In this document: piece after piece, positions 34,617 through 43,332 of the stretch
How the letters are laid out: each line of letters begins with the position of its first letter
Position numbering within the stretch: position 1 is the stretch's first letter
Assembly: GCA_035551615.1 (NCBI GenBank)
Contig: DASZNC010000022.1
Coordinates: 1-64,000, forward strand
Length of the DNA stretch: 64,000 nucleotides
Direction of reading: 5' to 3'
From: JAKCDU01 sp035551615
GTDB lineage: Bacteria; Actinomycetota; Acidimicrobiia; Acidimicrobiales; Palsa-688
The notes under the pieces: model-generated
Told to the model about the DNA's origin: nothing
Seen by the model: the letters and a program-made list of their open reading frames with translations, nothing else
Databases searched by the model: none
Translations under genes and position numbers: made by a program

Positions 34617-36229
34617 CTAAGAGGCAGCCAGTTCCACCGCCCGCTTGCGCAGGCCCGGGTAGTCGACCTTGCCGGCCGGGCTGCGCCCGATCGTGTCGAT
34701 GAAGAACACGGTGCGGGGCACCTTGTAGGCGGCCAGTTCGGCCCGCACCGTCTCGGCCACCACATCCTCGGTGACGGCCGCCTCCGGGCGATCTGGACGA
34801 GGGCGCACACCGACTCGCCGAAACGTTCGTTCGGCAGGCCGACGCAGACGGCGTCGACCACACCGTCCATCCGCTTGATCACCTCTTCCACCTCCTCGGG
34901 GTACACCTTCTCGCCGCCGGTGTTGATGACGGCCGAACCCCGGCCCAGGAGATGGATCGAGCCGTCGGCGTCGACGGTGGCGCAGTCACCGGGGATGGTG
35001 TAGCGCTGGCCGCCGATGGTGCGGAACGTGCGGGCCGTCTTCTCCTCGTCCTTGTAGTAGCCCACCGGGATGAAACCGGGCAGGGCGATCACGCCCACGT
35101 CGCCGGAACCGGCTTCGACGTCCTTGTCGTCGTCAGTGATCACCCGGACGCCGGGGCCGAGGGAGAACGCGGCGGTGTGGGCCGACGCCCCGCCCCCGGT
35201 GATCGAGGCGCCCATCCCGACCGCTTCGGACGAACCGAGGCTGTCGAAGAGGAAGGCGCCCGGGATGTGGCGGAGCAGGCCCTGCTTGACCTCCTCGCTC
35301 CACATGACGCCGGAGGAGTTGATGATGTTGACGCTGGCCAGGTTCCACCGCTCGGGTTCGGCCTCGAGCGCATCGAGCAGCGGGCGGGCGAAGGCGTCGC
35401 CGACGATCGAGATCGAGTTGACCCCGTTGCGCTCGACCGCGTCCCAGAGGACGGCCGGGTCGAACCTGGCATCGGGCAGCGTGACGATGGTCCCGCCCAG
35501 GATCATGGCGATGAACGCGCTGAACTGCCCGGTTCCATGCATCAAAGGACAGGCCGGCATCGCCACCCGCGCCCCCTCACCCGACGCCACCCGCGTGCGG
35601 ATCTCGTCGAGGCCGGCGGCCGGTCCGAGTCCGACCAGCGGGTTGCCGCCACCGCCCAGCACGTTGACCAGATCGTCCTGGCGCCACATGACCCCCTTGG
35701 GCATGCCGGTGGTGCCGCCCGTGTAGAGCAGCAGGAGGTCGTCGCCGCTCCGGGGGCGCGTCCCGCCGGCCCCGGCGGCGGACATGACCGACTCGTAGGG
35801 CACGGCCCAGTCCGGGGCCGCCTCCCCGGAATCGTCGTCGACCACGTACCAGACCAGGACGCGGTCCAGCTTCTCCCGAATCTGTTCGAGCGTCGGCGTG
35901 AACCGGGCGTGGAACACGACCGCCTCGGCATCGGCGTTGTCGAGCAGGTAGATCAACTCGGTCGGGCCGTAGCGGAAGTTCACGTTGACCGGCACGCCGG
36001 CCACCTTGAACGCGGCGAAGTAGCTCTCCAGGTACTCCGGCCCGTTGTACAGGTAGGCCGCCGCCTTGCCCTGATGTGTCAAGCCACGTGCCAGTAGATC
36101 GGCGGCCAGGGCGCCGGACCGCTGGTCGAACTGAGCCCAGGTGTAACTGCGGTCACCGCACGCCTGCGCCAGGCGGTCAGGAGCCGCCTCCGCCACCACT
36201 TCCCAAATGTCGGCCAGGTTCCAGCTCAA
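34617..36229 (-). pseudogene. Acyl-CoA synthetase (AMP-forming) with a frameshift near the 3' end
   Basis: The frame starting at the TTG at 36229 (GGGGAG 7 nt upstream) encodes an adenylate-forming ligase: LLLYTGGTTGMPKGVMW (P-loop), GRGSAVINTGGEKVYPEEVE and CVGLPNERFGESVCALVQ. Around 34788-34796 the homology leaves this frame and continues in another (PDRPEAAVTEDVVAETVRAE, YKVPRTVFFIDTIGRSPAGK with the C-terminal catalytic Lys), stopping at 34617. One base (or four) is missing. Repaired, the protein would have about 537 residues, the normal length. The cause may be a recent mutation or an assembly error; otherwise the gene looks intact. Confidence 0.85.
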
Positions 36230-36262
36230 GAAGGTCTCCCCTTTGTCCCTAACTGTCGCCGT

Positions 36263-36859
36263 TCAGTCTTTGTTGAAATCGGCGGGCGGCCGCAAACCGT
36301 CCTTGATGACACGGTCGGCGATCTCCATCATCTTCACCCGCTCGTGCATGGCCGTTTTCTGGATCCACGAGAACGCATCCCGCTCCTTGCAGCCCAGTTC
36401 GTCCATCAGGATGCCCTTGGCCCGGTCCACCTTCTTGCGGGCCTCGAGGCCCTCCTCGAGCGACTTCACCTGCTCGTCGAGCGCCTTCATCTCCTCGAAG
36501 CGGCCGATGGCCATCTCGATGGCCGGCAGCAGCTCGCTGGTCTGGAACGGCTTGACCAGGTAGGCCAGGGCGCCCGCATTGCGGGCCTGCTCGATCAGGT
36601 CACGCTGGCTGAACGCGGTGAGGATCAGGACGGCGCACAGCTTCTCGGCGCTGATCGAGCGGGCCGCGGTCAGACCGTCGACGCCCGGCATCTTGATATC
36701 CAGGATGGCCAGGTCGGGCCGCAGCTGGCGGACCAGCTCGACGGCTTCGTCGCCCCGGCCCGTCTCACCGACGACCTCGTACCCCTGCTCCTCCAGAATC
36801 TCCTTGAGATCGAGGCGCACGATCGCCTCGTCTTCGGCGATCACGACACGTACTGCCAC
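36263..36859 (-). CDS. pdtaR: ANTAR-domain response regulator (PdtaR-like)
   Basis: A 198-residue regulator: receiver domain with acidic pocket IAEDEA, phospho-acceptor Asp in LAILDIKMPGVDG, Thr in LILTAFSQ and Lys in YLVKPFQ, then a coiled coil and the C-terminal ANTAR RNA-binding domain (RKKVDRAKGILMDELGCKERDAFSWIQKTAM in parts). ANTAR proteins bind paired hexaloop hairpins in mRNA leaders and act as antiterminators. It is close in length and order to mycobacterial PdtaR (Rv1626); the PdtaS kinase is not in this window. The GTG start has AAGGAG 5 nt upstream. Confidence 0.93.
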   Translation of the reverse strand: MAVRVVIAEDEAIVRLDLKEILEEQGYEVVGETGRGDEAVELVRQLRPDLAILDIKMPGVDGLTAARSISAEKLCAVLILTAFSQRDLIEQARNAGALAYLVKPFQTSELLPAIEMAIGRFEEMKALDEQVKSLEEGLEARKKVDRAKGILMDELGCKERDAFSWIQKTAMHERVKMMEIADRVIKDGLRPPADFNKD

Positions 36860-36892
36860 ACTGACTCCTTGAACTGTCGGGGGTTGGGGGTC

Positions 36893-37195
36893 TCAGGAAC
36901 CGGCGGCGTCATCGCCGATGAGGCGGTCCAGCAGCTCGTCCTGCGCCGCCTGCAACTCGGCCACCTCGGCCGCAACCGTACGTCGGCTGCGCTCCATGGC
37001 GTCGGCATGGCGCTGGGCCTCGGAGTATTCCCGGTGGGCCAGCGGGGTCTCCGATACCAGGGAGCGAATGCGAGCTTCGTCGGCCGCCTCCGCCATCACC
37101 GCCAACTGCTCGTCGATCACGGACAACTGCTCCCGCGCCCGCTTGAGCCGCTGTGCCACGTCGAACAGTTTTCGCTCGATCAGGACCCGGGACAT
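36893..37195 (-). CDS. Small coiled-coil protein of unknown function
   Basis: A 100-residue, almost wholly helical, charged protein with heptad spacing (IERKLFDVAQRLKRAREQL, MERSRRTVAAEVAELQAAQD). It has no Cys, no transmembrane segment and no recognised domain. It lies 33 bp upstream of pdtaR on the same strand and is divergent from the response-regulator gene at 37258. A partnership with PdtaR is suggested only by position. Confidence 0.7.
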   Translation of the reverse strand: MSRVLIERKLFDVAQRLKRAREQLSVIDEQLAVMAEAADEARIRSLVSETPLAHREYSEAQRHADAMERSRRTVAAEVAELQAAQDELLDRLIGDDAAGS

Positions 37196-37257
37196 GGTTG
37201 GGCAAGCCTATATGAGCCTTTCAGTGTGTTCTCATCTAGCTGGGTCAAAATGGTGGG

Positions 37258-37938
37258 GTGAGAGTGCTGGTGGTAGACGACGAGCCGGCGGTGCGCCAAG
37301 CCCTCGATCGGGCCCTGCGTTTCGAGGGGTACAAGACGGAGATGGTCGAGGACGGCCCGGCCGCCCTGGCCGCCCACGCGGAGCGGCCGGCCGATGCCAT
37401 CGTGCTCGACGTCAACATGCCCCGCCTCGACGGCCTCGAGGTCTGCCGCCGCCTGCGGGCCGCCGGCGACGCCACCCCGGTGCTCATGCTCACCGCCAAG
37501 GCGGCCGTCAACGACCGGGTGGCCGGCCTCGACGCCGGCGCCGACGACTACCTGGTGAAGCCGTTCGCCCTGGAGGAGCTGCTGGCCCGTATCCGGGCCA
37601 TGCTGCGCCGGAGTGCCCCCTCCGACGACGAGATGCTGCGCTTCTCCGACCTGTCGCTCGATCCGGGCACCCGGGAGGTCCGCCGCGGCCACCGGCTGAT
37701 GGAGCTGACCCGCACCGAGTTCCTGCTCCTCGAACTGCTCCTGCGCAACGCCCGCCAGGTGTTGACCCGCGAGCTGATATTCGACCGGGTGTGGGGCTAC
37801 GACTTCGGCGCCAACTCCAACTCGCTCGAGGTCTACATCGGGTACCTGCGGCGCAAGACCGAGGCCGACGGCGAGCCCCGGCTCATCCACACCGTTCGGG
37901 GCGTGGGTTACGTCCTGCGCGAACCCACGACTTCATGA
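37258..37938 (+). CDS. OmpR/PhoB-family response regulator (MprA-like)
   Basis: A 226-residue regulator with receiver domain (VVDDEPAVRQALDRAL, phospho-acceptor in AIVLDVNMPRLDGLEV, MLTAKAAVNDRV, DYLVKPFALEELLARI) and winged-helix DNA-binding domain (LTRTEFLLLELLLRNARQVL, SLEVYIGYLRRKTE, HTVRGVGYVLRE). The start is GTG at 37258. It overlaps the kinase gene by ATGA, so they form a two-component system; among known pairs it most resembles MprAB of mycobacteria. Confidence 0.94.
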   Translation: MRVLVVDDEPAVRQALDRALRFEGYKTEMVEDGPAALAAHAERPADAIVLDVNMPRLDGLEVCRRLRAAGDATPVLMLTAKAAVNDRVAGLDAGADDYLVKPFALEELLARIRAMLRRSAPSDDEMLRFSDLSLDPGTREVRRGHRLMELTRTEFLLLELLLRNARQVLTRELIFDRVWGYDFGANSNSLEVYIGYLRRKTEADGEPRLIHTVRGVGYVLREPTTS

Positions 37939-39572
37939 CTGCGCCTTCGGCCATTCTGTCGAAGTACCGGCGTATCGGTTTCCGGGCCCGCCTCGGAACC
38001 TTCATCGCGTTGGCAGTCGGCCTGACGGTAGCCCTGGGAGCCGTCGTCTCGTTCTTCGTGGTCCGCAACCAGCTGTATTCGCAGCTCGACAACTCCCTGA
38101 AGGCCGAGCTGCCTACAGGTCCGATCAACCTGCAGTCCGAAGGCGCCCAGCTGGCCCACTCGGGGAGCGGTTTCGTGCAGCTGATCCTGAGTAACGGCAC
38201 TCCGTTCGACAACAGTCTGCACGAGGAGTTCGGGAGTCCGTACCTCACGCCGACGCCGACTCAGGTGGCCGTCGCCACCAGCACGAGCTCGGTCTACCGG
38301 TTCGACACGGTTCGCTACAACGACTCGACTTATCGCGTCATCACCCAGACCGGCACCTACGCCGACGAGCCTGTCGCCATCCAGATCGGCCGCTCGCTGA
38401 CCGAGGTCGACCACACGCTGTCGACCATGGGCCTCATCCTCTGGCTGGTCGGCCTGGGCGGCCTGGGAGTCGCCATCGGGCTTGGCTACCTCCTCGGGCG
38501 GGAGGCCCTGAAACCGGTGACCAGATTGACCGATGCCGCCGAGTACGTTGCCGCAACCCAGGACCTGAGTTCGACCATCGAGGTCGACAGCAACGACGAG
38601 CTGGGACGCTTGGCCGGCTCGTTCAACTCGATGCTCGTCGCCCTGGCCGCCTCCCGGGCCCAGCAGGCGCAACTGATCTCCGATGCCGGCCACGAGCTGC
38701 GCACCCCGCTGACCAGCCTGCGGACCAACATCGAGCTCCTGATCCGGATGCCGGACATGCCGAGCGGCGAGCGGGCCGAGCTGTTCTCCGACGTGGAGGC
38801 CCAGCTGCAGGAACTCACCACCCTCATCGGCGACCTTGTGGATCTGGCCCGCCACGAAGAGACCCAGGCGGATCCGATCGAGGTGCGGCTCGACCACATT
38901 GTGGCCGCCGCCATCGAGCGGGCCCGTCGAAGGGCGCCCAGCCTGGAGTTCGACATCCACCTGACACCTGGGTCGGTGAAGGCCCAGGCACCGTTGCTCG
39001 AGCGGGCCATCCTGAACGTCTTGGACAACGCGGTGAAGTGGAGCCCGACCGGCTCGGTCGTCGAGGTCTGGTTGCAGCGGGGCGCCATCTGGACCCTCGA
39101 CGTGCACGACCACGGCCCGGGCATCGCCGCGGCCGACCTGCCGTACGTCTTCGACCGCTTCTACCGGGCCGACACGGCCCGGTCGATGCCCGGGTCCGGT
39201 TTGGGCCTGGCCATCGTCCGCCAGGTCATCGAGAGCCATGGCGGCCGGGTCGATGCATCGGTGCCGCCCGAGGGTGGCACGGTGATCCACATCGAGTTGC
39301 CGATCGTGGCCGAGGATGAGGACGAGGCGACCAGCGTCGTCGAGTCCGACCAGTCGATCGGAGCCGAGCCCGAGGCGACCAGTGCGGCCGAGTCCGACCG
39401 CCCCGGTCGGGCCGAAGACGAAGCGACCAGGACCTCGAAGTCCGACTCCGACACAGAGGCGCGTCCGGGCGATTCGGCAGGAGCGCCACCCGTGGACGCC
39501 GAACATCTCCCTGGTGACGAGACGCCTGACCAGGTTGGCCCTGGGCTGTCTGCTGGCCGTCGGTCTCGCTGA
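37935..39572 (+). CDS. Sensor histidine kinase (MprB-like)
   Basis: The 545-residue kinase has a transmembrane helix near residues 20-47, an extracytoplasmic sensor of about 100 residues, a second helix (LILWLVGLGGLGVAIGLGYL), HAMP, the dimerisation/phospho-acceptor box SDAGHELRTPLTSLRTNIEL, and an ATPase domain with NVLDNAVKWSPTG, DHGPGIAA and GSGLGLAIVRQ. After the kinase core it has an unusual acidic Ser/Ala/Glu tail of about 85 residues that contains three 16-residue repeats. Its partner is the overlapping response regulator. Confidence 0.94.
   Translation: MTAPSAILSKYRRIGFRARLGTFIALAVGLTVALGAVVSFFVVRNQLYSQLDNSLKAELPTGPINLQSEGAQLAHSGSGFVQLILSNGTPFDNSLHEEFGSPYLTPTPTQVAVATSTSSVYRFDTVRYNDSTYRVITQTGTYADEPVAIQIGRSLTEVDHTLSTMGLILWLVGLGGLGVAIGLGYLLGREALKPVTRLTDAAEYVAATQDLSSTIEVDSNDELGRLAGSFNSMLVALAASRAQQAQLISDAGHELRTPLTSLRTNIELLIRMPDMPSGERAELFSDVEAQLQELTTLIGDLVDLARHEETQADPIEVRLDHIVAAAIERARRRAPSLEFDIHLTPGSVKAQAPLLERAILNVLDNAVKWSPTGSVVEVWLQRGAIWTLDVHDHGPGIAAADLPYVFDRFYRADTARSMPGSGLGLAIVRQVIESHGGRVDASVPPEGGTVIHIELPIVAEDEDEATSVVESDQSIGAEPEATSAAESDRPGRAEDEATRTSKSDSDTEARPGDSAGAPPVDAEHLPGDETPDQVGPGLSAGRRSR
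39324..39467. repeat. 48-bp tandem repeat, three diverged copies, in the kinase tail
   Basis: Units start at 39324, 39372 and 39420 and each begins with GA[AG]GCGACCAG and includes GAGTCCGAC or AAGTCCGAC. The period is a multiple of three and encodes a 16-residue acidic unit (EATS..ESD). The repeat extends the histidine kinase beyond its catalytic core. Confidence 0.75.
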
Positions 39573-40506
39573 AGCCCCGGCTCACGCCGCCTCATCCCCC
39601 TCGGACCGTCCGGCGACCTGCCGGGCCGGCGTAATCACCGTTGACGTCCCGACGCCCGCCGATGTACACGTCGCCGATCACCGCGTCGACGTTCTGCTGC
39701 CGGCCGACTACTGCGCATCCGCAACCCGCCGGCGGTCGTACCCGGTGCTCTACCTCCTGCACGGCGTGGGCGACACGTTCAGCACCTGGACGGCCAACAC
39801 CGACGTGGCCGCCTACTCCCGCGCCTACGACGTGATCATCGTCATGCCTGACGGTGGGCACGGCACGAATGCCGGCTGGTACTCGGATTGGCTGGACGGT
39901 CAATACCAGTACGAGACCTACGACACCTCCATCCTCCCGACTTGGATCGACTCCCACTTCCGGGCCCGACCCCACGATGTGGCCATCGCCGGTAACTCGA
40001 TGGGTGGCTTCGGCGCCCTCTCGTACGCAGCCCGCCACCCGCGGGCCTATCGGGCGGCAGCCGCCTTCTCCGGCGCCGACGACATGCTCTACGGCGCGCC
40101 CGCCTGCGGCGAGGTGTTCGCCGAAGGCAGCCCCTATCTGGGCACGCCGGCCAACGGTGTCTGGGGCCCACAGGCCACCGACGGGCCGGTGTGGGCCGCC
40201 CACAACCCAGCCTCGCTGGCCGGCCGTCTCGAAGGCACCGCCGTGTATCTGGCGTCCGGAACCGGCACGCCCGGAGGGTCCCAGGGCGACGATCCGTCCA
40301 AGGGCACCGACTACGTGCTCGAAAACGGCATCTTCCAGATGAACGTCTCGATGGCCCGCAGCCTGACCCTGGCCGGCGTGCCGTACAAGAGCGACTTCTA
40401 CGCCGGCGGCTACCACGGGTGGCCCTACTGGCAGGCCGATCTGCACTGGGCCCTCCCCCAACTGGCGGCCGACCTGGATGCGCCGCCGCCGGTCGGCGCC
40501 GCGTAG
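39514..40506 (+). CDS. Secreted esterase of the antigen 85/S-formylglutathione hydrolase superfamily
   Basis: From the GTG at 39514 the 330-residue protein starts with a good signal peptide (MTRRLTRLALGCLLAVGLAE followed by APAHA and the cut). The mature part is an alpha/beta hydrolase: oxyanion region YPVLYLLHGVGDTFSTW, acidic VIIVMPDGGHGTNAGWY, nucleophile IAGNSMGGFGALSYAARHP, and the His in GGYHGWPYWQ. This is the esterase family that includes mycolyltransferase-type enzymes; the substrate is unknown. The start lies within the last 59 bp of the kinase gene, so it may be part of the same transcript. Confidence 0.85.
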   Translation: MTRRLTRLALGCLLAVGLAEAPAHAASSPSDRPATCRAGVITVDVPTPADVHVADHRVDVLLPADYCASATRRRSYPVLYLLHGVGDTFSTWTANTDVAAYSRAYDVIIVMPDGGHGTNAGWYSDWLDGQYQYETYDTSILPTWIDSHFRARPHDVAIAGNSMGGFGALSYAARHPRAYRAAAAFSGADDMLYGAPACGEVFAEGSPYLGTPANGVWGPQATDGPVWAAHNPASLAGRLEGTAVYLASGTGTPGGSQGDDPSKGTDYVLENGIFQMNVSMARSLTLAGVPYKSDFYAGGYHGWPYWQADLHWALPQLAADLDAPPPVGAA

Positions 40507-40518
40507 CTTCAGGAGCGC

Positions 40519-41190
40519 ATGGAGGCGTCGCCGGGAAGTTGGTTCGCCGGATTGTCAGCGGCGGAACGGGCCGCGCTCCACGGTCGCGGGGTGGCCAGGC
40601 GCTACCGGACCGGGGCCGGGTTGTTCCACGAGGGCGACCTCTCCGACTGGGTGGCCATGGTCACTAGCGGCCAGGTGAAGGTCTCTTCGTTGACCCCCGA
40701 CGGCAAGGAAGTGGTGCTGGCCATCTGCGGGCCCGGCGAACTGCTGGGCGAGCTGTCGGCCATCGACTCGTTCCCCCGGTCGGCCACCGCCACCGCCGTC
40801 GGTCCGGTCGAGGTCCGGGTGGTCAGCGGTCAGGCGTTTCGCGAGTATCTGGCCACGCAACCGGGAGCGTCCTTGACCTTCCTCCGATCGCTCAGTGGCC
40901 GTCTGCGTGATTCCGATCGCCGGCGGGTCGAGTTCGTCGCCCTGGACTCGATCGGTCGGGTGGCGTCGCAGCTGATCGATCTGACCGAGCGCTACGGCGT
41001 GGATGCCGGCGACGGAGGCCGGCGCATCGACCTGCCGATCACCCAGGACGAGCTGGCCGGCCTCACCGGCGCGTCCCGGGAGGCCGTGGGCAAGGCCCTG
41101 CAACTGTTTCGCAGGAAGGGTTGGGTGACCACCGGCCGCCGGACCGTCACCGTCGTCGATCCGGACGGGTTGAGGGCACGAGCCACCTGA
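40519..41190 (+). CDS. Crp/Fnr-family transcriptional regulator
   Basis: A 223-residue regulator with an N-terminal cyclic-nucleotide-binding-type beta barrel (LFHEGDLSDWVAMVTSGQVK, GPGELLGELSAIDSFPRSAT) and a C-terminal winged HTH (ITQDELAGLTGASREAVGKA, FRRKGWVTTGRRTVTV). The phosphate-binding cassette has GELSAIDSFPRSATATA, near the cAMP-binding form. There is no Cys cluster at the N-terminus, so it is not an FNR iron-sulfur sensor. AGGAG precedes the ATG. A perfect palindrome overlaps the end of the gene. Confidence 0.92.
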   Translation: MEASPGSWFAGLSAAERAALHGRGVARRYRTGAGLFHEGDLSDWVAMVTSGQVKVSSLTPDGKEVVLAICGPGELLGELSAIDSFPRSATATAVGPVEVRVVSGQAFREYLATQPGASLTFLRSLSGRLRDSDRRRVEFVALDSIGRVASQLIDLTERYGVDAGDGGRRIDLPITQDELAGLTGASREAVGKALQLFRRKGWVTTGRRTVTVVDPDGLRARAT

Positions 41191-41204
41191 CCGGTTGAAC
41201 CGGT
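41190..41204. promoter_or_regulatory. Perfect 15-bp palindrome, candidate Crp-type operator or short hairpin
   Basis: ACCGGTTGAACCGGT has 7-bp perfect arms around one base. It lies just after the Crp/Fnr-family stop and about 90 bp before the next gene, which also has a cyclic-nucleotide-binding domain. It could be an operator for the latter or part of a weak terminator. Confidence 0.4.
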
Positions 41205-41296
41205 AAAAGTACGCACTGGCCACGCCCATTTCTGCGTGGAAGCAAAGTTGCGGGGGCCGCACACTGAGAACTGTTCGACGAGAAGGACGGTTCCAG

Positions 41297-41728
41297 ATGG
41301 CCAAGACAGGCACAGACCAGAAGGTGGAGGCGCTGGCCAACGTCGGTCTGTTCACCGTGTGCAATCAGCGGGAGCTGAAGGAAATGGCCCGCCTCTGCAC
41401 CTCCCTCTCCGTAGACGAGGGTTTCGTGCTGGCCACTGAGGGCGGCTCCGGCCGGGAGTGCTTCGTGATCGCCGACGGCACGGCGCTGGTCACCATCGGA
41501 GGTGAACCGGTCGGTGTGGTCGGGCCCGGTGAATGCGTAGGCGAGATGGCGCTTCTGGACCGGGGGCCGCGCACTGCGACGGTCGTCGCCCAGACCCCGA
41601 TGACCCTCTACGTCCTGTCGGCCCACGAGTTCCACACCATGCTCGGCCTGAGCCCGGGCATCGCCACCAAGGTGGCCGCCAGCGTGGCCCGCCGGCTGCG
41701 GGCCTACGAGACCACCCGCCCCCACTGA
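41297..41728 (+). CDS. Stand-alone cyclic nucleotide-binding domain protein
   Basis: The 143-residue protein is a single CAP_ED domain with no HTH or enzyme domain: helical start (VEALANVGLFTVCNQRELKE), the barrel (FVLATEGGSGRECFVIADGT) and phosphate-binding cassette GECVGEMALLDRGPRTATVV, in which Glu and Arg of the cAMP pocket are conserved. It may act as a cAMP-responsive partner protein. GAAGGA precedes the ATG. It is followed on the same strand by a universal stress protein gene. Confidence 0.9.
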   Translation: MAKTGTDQKVEALANVGLFTVCNQRELKEMARLCTSLSVDEGFVLATEGGSGRECFVIADGTALVTIGGEPVGVVGPGECVGEMALLDRGPRTATVVAQTPMTLYVLSAHEFHTMLGLSPGIATKVAASVARRLRAYETTRPH

Positions 41729-41772
41729 CCGCAGTTCCACCACACAACACACCCACCCAAAGGAGATCCACC

Positions 41773-42210
41773 ATGTTCAAGTCGATCGTTGTCGGAACCG
41801 ACGGTTCCCCCACTGCTGACCGGGCCGTCGAGGCAGCCGCCAACCTGGCCCGCGACTTCGCCGCCCAGCTGCATGTCGTCACCGCCTACCGCGAAGCCTC
41901 TGGAATCGGCGCCGCCTCGGGCGCGGCGTTGGCCGAGTCGGGCGTCGGTCGGGCGCTGCAGCACGACGTCGCCAGGTTGACGGCCGAGAAGGCCGTGGCC
42001 ACATGGGCCGAAGGCCTCGATGCTTCCGTATACGCCACCTCGGAGTCGGCACCGAACGCCATACTCGACACCGCCCGCTCGGTCGGCGCCGACCTGATCG
42101 TCGTCGGCAGCAAAGGCATGCAGGGCGCCCAGCGCATCCTCGGCTCGGTGCCCAACACCGTCGCCCATGGCGCCGACTGCGCCGTCCTCATCGTCAAGAC
42201 CGACGCCTGA
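41773..42210 (+). CDS. Universal stress protein (UspA family)
   Basis: The 145-residue protein is one Usp domain: SIVVGTDGSPTADRAVEAA at the N-terminus, and the ATP-binding signature GSKGMQGAQRILGSVPNTVA with the G-2x-G-9x-G-S/T pattern near the C-terminus, so it should bind ATP. AAAGGAG is 8 nt before the ATG. It follows the cyclic nucleotide-binding gene by 44 bp and ends at a strong hairpin. Confidence 0.93.
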   Translation: MFKSIVVGTDGSPTADRAVEAAANLARDFAAQLHVVTAYREASGIGAASGAALAESGVGRALQHDVARLTAEKAVATWAEGLDASVYATSESAPNAILDTARSVGADLIVVGSKGMQGAQRILGSVPNTVAHGADCAVLIVKTDA

Positions 42211-42222
42211 TCACCCGTCGCG

Positions 42223-42265
42223 CCCATCCTGACGGACGTCGCCGAACGACGCCCGTCAGGGTGGG
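42223..42265 (+). terminator. GC-rich hairpin after the universal stress protein gene
   Basis: CCTGACGG-A-CGTCG pairs with CGACG-C-CCGTCAGG around a CCGAA loop, extended by a short CCA/TGG stem. There is no T-run, so it is a possible Rho-independent-like terminator of low certainty or an mRNA-stabilising end. Confidence 0.5.
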
Positions 42266-42324
42266 ACCTCGCCCGGGTCGTTCACGGGGGACCTTCCGAA
42301 GATCGGGACGGGCGGTGCGATGTG

Positions 42325-42408
42325 TGCCCGGAGCGAGAATCGAACTCGCACGACCTCTCGGTCAACGGTGTTTGAGACCGTCGCGTCTGCCTATTCCGCC
42401 ATCCGGGC
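42325..42408 (-). tRNA. tRNA-Leu (anticodon CAA)
   Basis: The minus strand folds as a class II tRNA of 84 nt. The acceptor stem is GCCCGGA with TCCGGGC plus discriminator A, the anticodon stem ACGGT/ACCGT closes the loop CTCAAAC (anticodon CAA), there is a long variable arm (GACCGAGAGGTC region) and a T-loop GTTCGATTC. No CCA is encoded. It decodes UUG. Confidence 0.95.
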
Positions 42409-42733
42409 GGGCACTTGTACTGGACGGCTCACTGTAACGCTGATCGGAGAAAGGGCGGGAGGACCGCCGCCGGACGGCCTGCGCCGCCATCGAAGCCATG
42501 ACCTGAGGTCCGGGAGCGCTTGCTCTAGCCAGCCCCGCCCGGGCCACCACGACCAGCGGTCGACCCGATCACCGGGGCCGCCAGGGTTCATCCGGACTAC
42601 GTGGACCGACCGGTCCACCGGAGACCGGAGCGGAGGTCGATACCCGTTGCACCAGAGGTCAGAGGAACTCGGCACCGTCCCGTTCGGTCAACGTCAGGTA
42701 CTGGGTGCAACGACGCCTCGGCCGGTAAAGGGC
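42409..42733. other. Intergenic region without recognised gene
   Basis: About 325 bp between tRNA-Leu and the next gene. Short frames here have no recognisable product, no good ribosome-binding site and no repeat shared with the rest of the window. Confidence 0.5.
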
Positions 42734-43252
42734 TCAGATAAGAGAAGTTCGGCGCCTGGTTCCGGGGGCGCGCCTGGCCGCGTGCCGGCGTCGTCGTAGG
42801 TGCACCTGGTGCATGACCGCAAGCGCGACCGCCGACGACAGGAGCCCAGCGCTGAGGATGACATCGCCGACCACATTGACCGCCCCCCGCCGGAACCGGT
42901 CGGCGGTCATTTCGATTCCAGGATCACGAGGATCGACGAACAGGGTCCTGGGCGCGTCAATGGCAACCAGGGTGCTGTAGCTACGATTTCCGTACTTGAA
43001 CGACAGGTAACAGACGTTCGGCGCCAGGAATCCGGGGGCCGTACGAGGATTCGGATTGGAATCCTTGAAACCGACCGGCTGGTCGTAGCACTCGGTGTCT
43101 GACGGCTGCACGACAACATGGTCCGACCGCAACGCGTCGTACGTGCGATTCACCAGCGCGGCATCGACGGCAAAGGCCACCCCGAAGGCGACCAGAGCAG
43201 CAACTGCGAGAGCCACACCGCTATGGAATATCACCCGGTGTCGACGCCTCAC
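42734..43252 (-). CDS. Two-span membrane protein of unknown function (DUF3592-like build)
   Basis: The 172-residue protein has a transmembrane helix near residues 10-30 (VALAVAALVAFGVAFAVDAA), a central extracytoplasmic domain with two Cys (TECYDQPV and APNVCYLSFKYGNRSYS), a second helix (VVGDVILSAGLLSSAVALAV) and an Arg-rich cytoplasmic tail. This order is that of DUF3592-type proteins, but the assignment is tentative. The start is a GTG without a clear ribosome-binding site. Confidence 0.65.
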   Translation of the reverse strand: MRRRHRVIFHSGVALAVAALVAFGVAFAVDAALVNRTYDALRSDHVVVQPSDTECYDQPVGFKDSNPNPRTAPGFLAPNVCYLSFKYGNRSYSTLVAIDAPRTLFVDPRDPGIEMTADRFRRGAVNVVGDVILSAGLLSSAVALAVMHQVHLRRRRHAARRAPGTRRRTSLI

Positions 43253-43332
43253 CGCAGGAGTATGGCATCGCGTTCAATCACGCGACGAGCCGTCCGAGCT
43301 GATTGGCCGCGGCCTGATCGGCCACCGCGAAA

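Noticed and set aside
42320..42799. Small coding frame starting inside tRNA-Leu
   Set aside because: It begins in the tRNA and has no homology or ribosome-binding site.
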